Positions 60,992 through 64,000 of a stretch of 64,000 nucleotides of DNA are shown here, in pieces. Location of the stretch: positions 1-64,000 of the forward strand of contig JAIQFB010000017.1 in NCBI GenBank assembly GCA_020073485.1. Direction: 5' to 3'. The DNA is from Terriglobia bacterium (GTDB lineage: Bacteria; Acidobacteriota; Terriglobia; Acidiferrales; UBA7541). Under the pieces are notes generated by a model. The model had not been told where the DNA came from and did no database searches. It saw only the letters and a program-made list of their open reading frames with translations. The translations under genes and the position numbers were made by a program. Within the stretch, counting starts at the first letter, position 1; the number at the start of each line of letters is the position of its first letter.

Positions 60992-62374
60992 CTAGGAAGC
61001 TGCACCCACAAGGGCATCGTCCTTCACGCCGCTGATTCGCGCATCGAGAAAATCGTTGGCCGGCCAGCGCCCCGCGACGCGCACATCCAGATAATTTCCT
61101 GAAATCGCGCGTGTCCACGGCCCGGCAGCATCTTCCCCGCTGCGATGCAGCGTGATCACACGCAGCGTTCGCCCGGCTTGCATTTTCAGAAACGCCGATT
61201 TCTTATCAGCGCCCAGGGCGCGCAGTTCGCGCGCCCTGCGGTTGATCAGCGCATCAGGGACTTGATCGCGCAGCTCCGCAGCGGCTGTCCCCGGCCGCGC
61301 CGAAAACGAAAACACATGCAGATACGTCAGCGGCAGACGCTCGATCAGCGCCAGCGTCGCGCGATGATCATCTTCGGTTTCCCCCGGAAATCCGGCGATC
61401 ACGTCCGCACCGATGGCCGCATCCGGAAGCCACTCGCGCACCAGCTCCGCGCGCCGCGCGTAGTGCTCGGCGCGATACCACCGGTGCATGGCCGCGAGCA
61501 TGCGGTCCGAACCGGATTGCATCGGCATGTGGAAATGCCGCGCCATGCGATCGCTGGCCGCAAACAGCGCGATCAGGTCTTCGTTCACATCGATGGGCTC
61601 GATGGAGCTGACGCGCAGCCGTTCGATGGGCGTCTCGTCGAGAATGCACCGAAGCGTTTCACTCAATTCCGCGCGCGGTGAAAGATCGCGCCCGTAATTG
61701 CCCAGATCGATTCCACTCAGCACCACTTCGCCCGCGCCGCCGTCGCACAGTTTGCGGATTTCCTCGACCACCAGGTCCGGCGCAAGGCTCCGGCTGCGCC
61801 CGCGCACTTGCGGAATCACGCAGTAGGAGCACCGCTTGTCGCAACCGTCCTGAATTTTGAGCACCGGGCGCGTGTGCCCTGCTTCGCCGCCGAGGACCGG
61901 CGCGACCAGAAGTTCCCGCTGCTCCAGAATGTTGCCGGTGAGAATTTTTGCCATGCCTTGTTCGAGCGAAAGGAATTGGCCTCGAATCGCCGACAGAGGC
62001 ACAAATTGCGGTGAATCGCCGTGCGGCGCGCGCGTGTTCATCTCACCGATCAGGCGCGGGATTTCCGGCTTGTGCGAATTTCCCACCACCCAGGAAACGC
62101 CCGCGAGCGCGGCAAGTTCCTCGGGCGCGCGCTGCGCGTAGCAACCGGTCACCACGATTCGTGCCTTGGGATTTTCACGGTGAATCGCGTGAATCGCCTG
62201 GCGCGCCTGCATGTCCGCGGCTGCCGTCACCGTGCACGTATTCACCACGACCACGTCGGCGGAATTCGCCTCCCGCGACACGCCGTAGCCGCGCTCGCGC
62301 AGTTGCCGCTCCAGAGCCGCCGCGTCGGCTTGCGTGGCCCGGCATCCGAATTGTTCGATGAAGAAAGTAGCCAT
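60992..62374 (-). CDS. mtaB: tRNA t6A37 methylthiotransferase
   Basis: 460 residues of the MiaB/MtaB radical-SAM family. The N-terminal cluster Cys are in EQFGCRATQAD, VVNTCTVT and VVTGCYAQRAP. The radical-SAM motif is DGCDKRCSYCVIPQVRGRSRS, and a TRAM-like C-terminus follows. The MtaB subgroup is suggested by FGCR...Q at the first Cys and by GIDLGNYGRDL. It adds a methylthio group to t6A37 of tRNA. The ATG at 62374 was chosen because the conserved start MATFFIEQFGC begins there. Confidence 0.92.
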   Translation of the reverse strand: MATFFIEQFGCRATQADAAALERQLRERGYGVSREANSADVVVVNTCTVTAAADMQARQAIHAIHRENPKARIVVTGCYAQRAPEELAALAGVSWVVGNSHKPEIPRLIGEMNTRAPHGDSPQFVPLSAIRGQFLSLEQGMAKILTGNILEQRELLVAPVLGGEAGHTRPVLKIQDGCDKRCSYCVIPQVRGRSRSLAPDLVVEEIRKLCDGGAGEVVLSGIDLGNYGRDLSPRAELSETLRCILDETPIERLRVSSIEPIDVNEDLIALFAASDRMARHFHMPMQSGSDRMLAAMHRWYRAEHYARRAELVREWLPDAAIGADVIAGFPGETEDDHRATLALIERLPLTYLHVFSFSARPGTAAAELRDQVPDALINRRARELRALGADKKSAFLKMQAGRTLRVITLHRSGEDAAGPWTRAISGNYLDVRVAGRWPANDFLDARISGVKDDALVGAAS

Positions 62375-62601
62375 TCCCCGGCCTGAAATATTTCTCTGGT
62401 TCAAACAGCGCCAATCCAGCGCGCAACGCAGCGAAGATTATAGCAGGGGAATCGGCTTCCCCTGATGCTGTGAGATGGCGATGCTTTCGGGCGTCCCAAG
62501 AGGCGCCTCTTGGCAGGCGTCACGAAACCATCCACGAGATCAGTTGCAGAAACCCATGCACCTGAACGAAGATAGCGCTTCTGCGTTGCCAAGGAGAGCG
62601 A

Positions 62602-62991
62602 GTGGCCTGGATCTATGCGCTGATCGGTGTGGGGGTCGGAATCCTGGTTGGCTTCATGGGCGTTGGCGGCGGCGTGATTTTAATTCCTGCGCTGGTGTAC
62701 GGAATGCACATGCAGCAGCACATCGCGCAGGGAACATCGTTGTTCCTGCAGCTGCCGCCGCTCGGCGTGGGAGCGCTGCTGATGTACTGGAAGCGGGGAA
62801 AAGTGGACTGGGTCGCGGGCGGGATCTGCGCCTTGGGTATTCTGCTGGGCGGATATTTCGGCAGCGAGTTCGCCATCGGACTTTCGTCGAAGGCGCTGAG
62901 TGAATGGTTTGGCGTGTTCTTGATCGTCGCGGCAGTATTGTTGTGGCGTAAATCCAATCCACGGCCGGCCGCTGCGAAGGCAGCCGAATGA
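62602..62991 (+). CDS. TauE/SafE-type half-size membrane transporter 1
   Basis: 129 residues, four membrane helices. The family repeat is GFMGVGGGVILIPALVYGMHMQQHIAQGTSLFLQLPPLGVGALLMY, ending in a basic tail. A normal TauE/SafE protein has two such repeats in about 250 residues; this gene encodes one. The start is a GTG with AAGGAG upstream. Its stop overlaps the next start by four bases (ATGA), so both are made together. It may export sulfite or sulfonates; the substrate is unknown. Confidence 0.85.
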   Translation: MAWIYALIGVGVGILVGFMGVGGGVILIPALVYGMHMQQHIAQGTSLFLQLPPLGVGALLMYWKRGKVDWVAGGICALGILLGGYFGSEFAIGLSSKALSEWFGVFLIVAAVLLWRKSNPRPAAAKAAE

Positions 62992-63368
62992 TATCTTACA
63001 AACGCTCCTTCTTCATTTTTCTGATGGCCTTCGGGGTCGGGCTGGCCAGCGGCTTGTTTGGCGTCGGAGGAGGAGTGTTCCTGGTGCCCATGCTGGTAGT
63101 GGTCTTCGGATACGATCAGCACACGGCGCAAGGCACCAGCCTGGTGGCCATGGTGCCGCCCACCGGATTGCTGGCCTTCCTCAACTACGCCGCCGCGGGC
63201 GAGGTCAATTGGACCGCCGGACTCTGGATCATGCCCGGGGTCTTCTTCGGCGCCATGGCCGGATCGCGCCTGGCAAACAGGCTTTCCGCGGAGGGTTTGC
63301 GCCGCGTGGTTGCCGTGCTGGTCTTCGCGATCGGTCTGTGGGAAGTTTCGGCCGTATTGCGAAAATGA
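62988..63368 (+). CDS. TauE/SafE-type half-size membrane transporter 2
   Basis: 126 residues, four membrane helices: GLFGVGGGVFLVPMLVVVFGYDQHTAQGTSLVAMVPPTGLLAFLNY, then WIMPGVFFGAMAGSRLANRLSAEGL. It is clearly related to the preceding protein along its whole length. The two half-size proteins, coupled by ATGA overlap, probably assemble into one heterodimeric transporter with the normal eight helices. Confidence 0.85.
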   Translation: MISYKRSFFIFLMAFGVGLASGLFGVGGGVFLVPMLVVVFGYDQHTAQGTSLVAMVPPTGLLAFLNYAAAGEVNWTAGLWIMPGVFFGAMAGSRLANRLSAEGLRRVVAVLVFAIGLWEVSAVLRK

Positions 63369-63438
63369 GAACGCCGATCCATTCCTGATTGTTTGCCGGT
63401 GCCGATTCGCGTATCTTGCCTAGCAGCAGACTTTTGCC

Positions 63439-64000
63439 ATGGTTGACATTCATTGCCACATACTTCCTGGGATGGACGACGGCGCGGATACGATGGAAAC
63501 GTCGATTCAGATGGCGGAAATGGCCATCGCCGACGGAGTCACCCACGTGGTGGGCACGCCGCACGCCAATTCCAACTTCAAATTCGATCCGGAATTGATC
63601 CGCCAGCGCCGCGACGAATTGCAGGCCGCCGTGGGCGACCGGCTGAAGCTGGCGACCGGCTGCGATTTTCATCTCAACTATGAGAACTTGCAGGACCTGC
63701 AAAACAATCCGCAGAAATATACGATCAACCAGAAAAACTACCTGCTCGTGGAGTTCGCCGATTTCTCGATTCCGCCGTCCATGGACGGCACCATGCACCA
63801 GCTGCAGCTCATGGGGTTGTCGCCGATCATCACGCACCCCGAACGAAACGCGATGCTGCGCACCAAGCCCGAACGCATGTACCGCTGGCTGCATCAGGGC
63901 GCCTACGTGCAGATCACCGCGCAGTCCCTCACCGGGCGTTTCGGAAGCGCGGCGCAGCATAACGCCGAAAAATGGCTTGACGAGGACCGCGTCCACTTCG
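63439..64000 (+). CDS. CpsB/CapC-type PHP-family tyrosine phosphatase (cut by window end)
   Basis: 187 residues visible and the end is beyond the window. MVDIHCHILPGMDDGADTMETSIQMAEMA holds the first metal ligands (HCH), then GVTHVVGTPHANSNF, LATGCDFHLNYENL, ILVEF-like YLLVEFADFSIP and PIITHPERNAML, the metal set of manganese-dependent PHP phosphatases that control capsule or exopolysaccharide kinases. The ATG at 63439 has only a weak ribosome binding site. Confidence 0.88.
   Translation, partial: MVDIHCHILPGMDDGADTMETSIQMAEMAIADGVTHVVGTPHANSNFKFDPELIRQRRDELQAAVGDRLKLATGCDFHLNYENLQDLQNNPQKYTINQKNYLLVEFADFSIPPSMDGTMHQLQLMGLSPIITHPERNAMLRTKPERMYRWLHQGAYVQITAQSLTGRFGSAAQHNAEKWLDEDRVHF

Noticed and set aside
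62602-63368. Single TauE/SafE gene broken by a frameshift
   Set aside because: The first half ends in a normal basic tail and the second has its own start in an ATGA overlap and begins with its own full family repeat. Still listed as a point to check.

Overview
This 64 kb window looks like a chromosomal segment of a GC-rich, soil-type Gram-negative bacterium, most likely an Acidobacteriota member. That placement is inference, not proof. It rests on the order ispE-prs-rplY-pth-rpsF-rpsR-rplI-dnaB, on futalosine-pathway menaquinone genes, on many Tat or Sec exported and M28/M24 peptidase-type proteins, and on several families of short intergenic hairpin repeats. There are about 60 credible genes. 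I saw no rRNA, tRNA or CRISPR array.

Layout. 1-3000 is a lower-GC accessory stretch with four orphan secreted, lipoprotein or membrane proteins, interspersed with copies of a REP-like hairpin repeat that even supplies stop codons. 3000-6200 holds two Tat-type flavoenzymes on the minus strand: a fumarate-reductase-like FAD protein and an FMN alpha-hydroxy-acid dehydrogenase. 6300-21100 is a long minus-strand housekeeping block. In transcription order it runs purH, a TPR protein, ispE, prs, rplY, pth, rpsF, rpsR, rplI (with a strong terminator), a DnaA-box cluster, a small Cys-rich protein, dnaB, alr and a PIN/TRAM protein. 21288-24298 holds a frameshifted membrane-protein gene whose stop codon was the target of an IS1595-type transposon. 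The transposon has terminal inverted repeats, an 8-bp target duplication and a two-gene passenger (a DUF3800 protein plus a 57-residue protein).

24400-33300 carries a KimA-like permease, a dehydrogenase-like protein and small stress or envelope proteins. 33547-36501 is a menaquinone module (ubiX, ubiA-type prenyltransferase, mqnE). 37260-45000 carries glycosyltransferases, a secreted aminopeptidase P, efp and an HD-GYP response regulator, followed by purB. 46815-50507 is a four-gene minor-pilin operon behind a possible sigma-54 promoter. 50600-64000 carries a membrane-anchored HNH-like protein, M28 and M16 peptidases, a metallo-beta-lactamase protein, an aldo/keto reductase, a second Tat-type FMN dehydrogenase, rlmN, pgeF, acpS, mtaB, two tandem half-size TauE-type transporters and a PHP phosphatase cut by the window end.

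The most unusual items are the CXXCH motif shared by both FMN dehydrogenases, the transposon passenger module, the covarying hairpin repeats in the accessory stretch, and the DnaA-box cluster beside dnaB.
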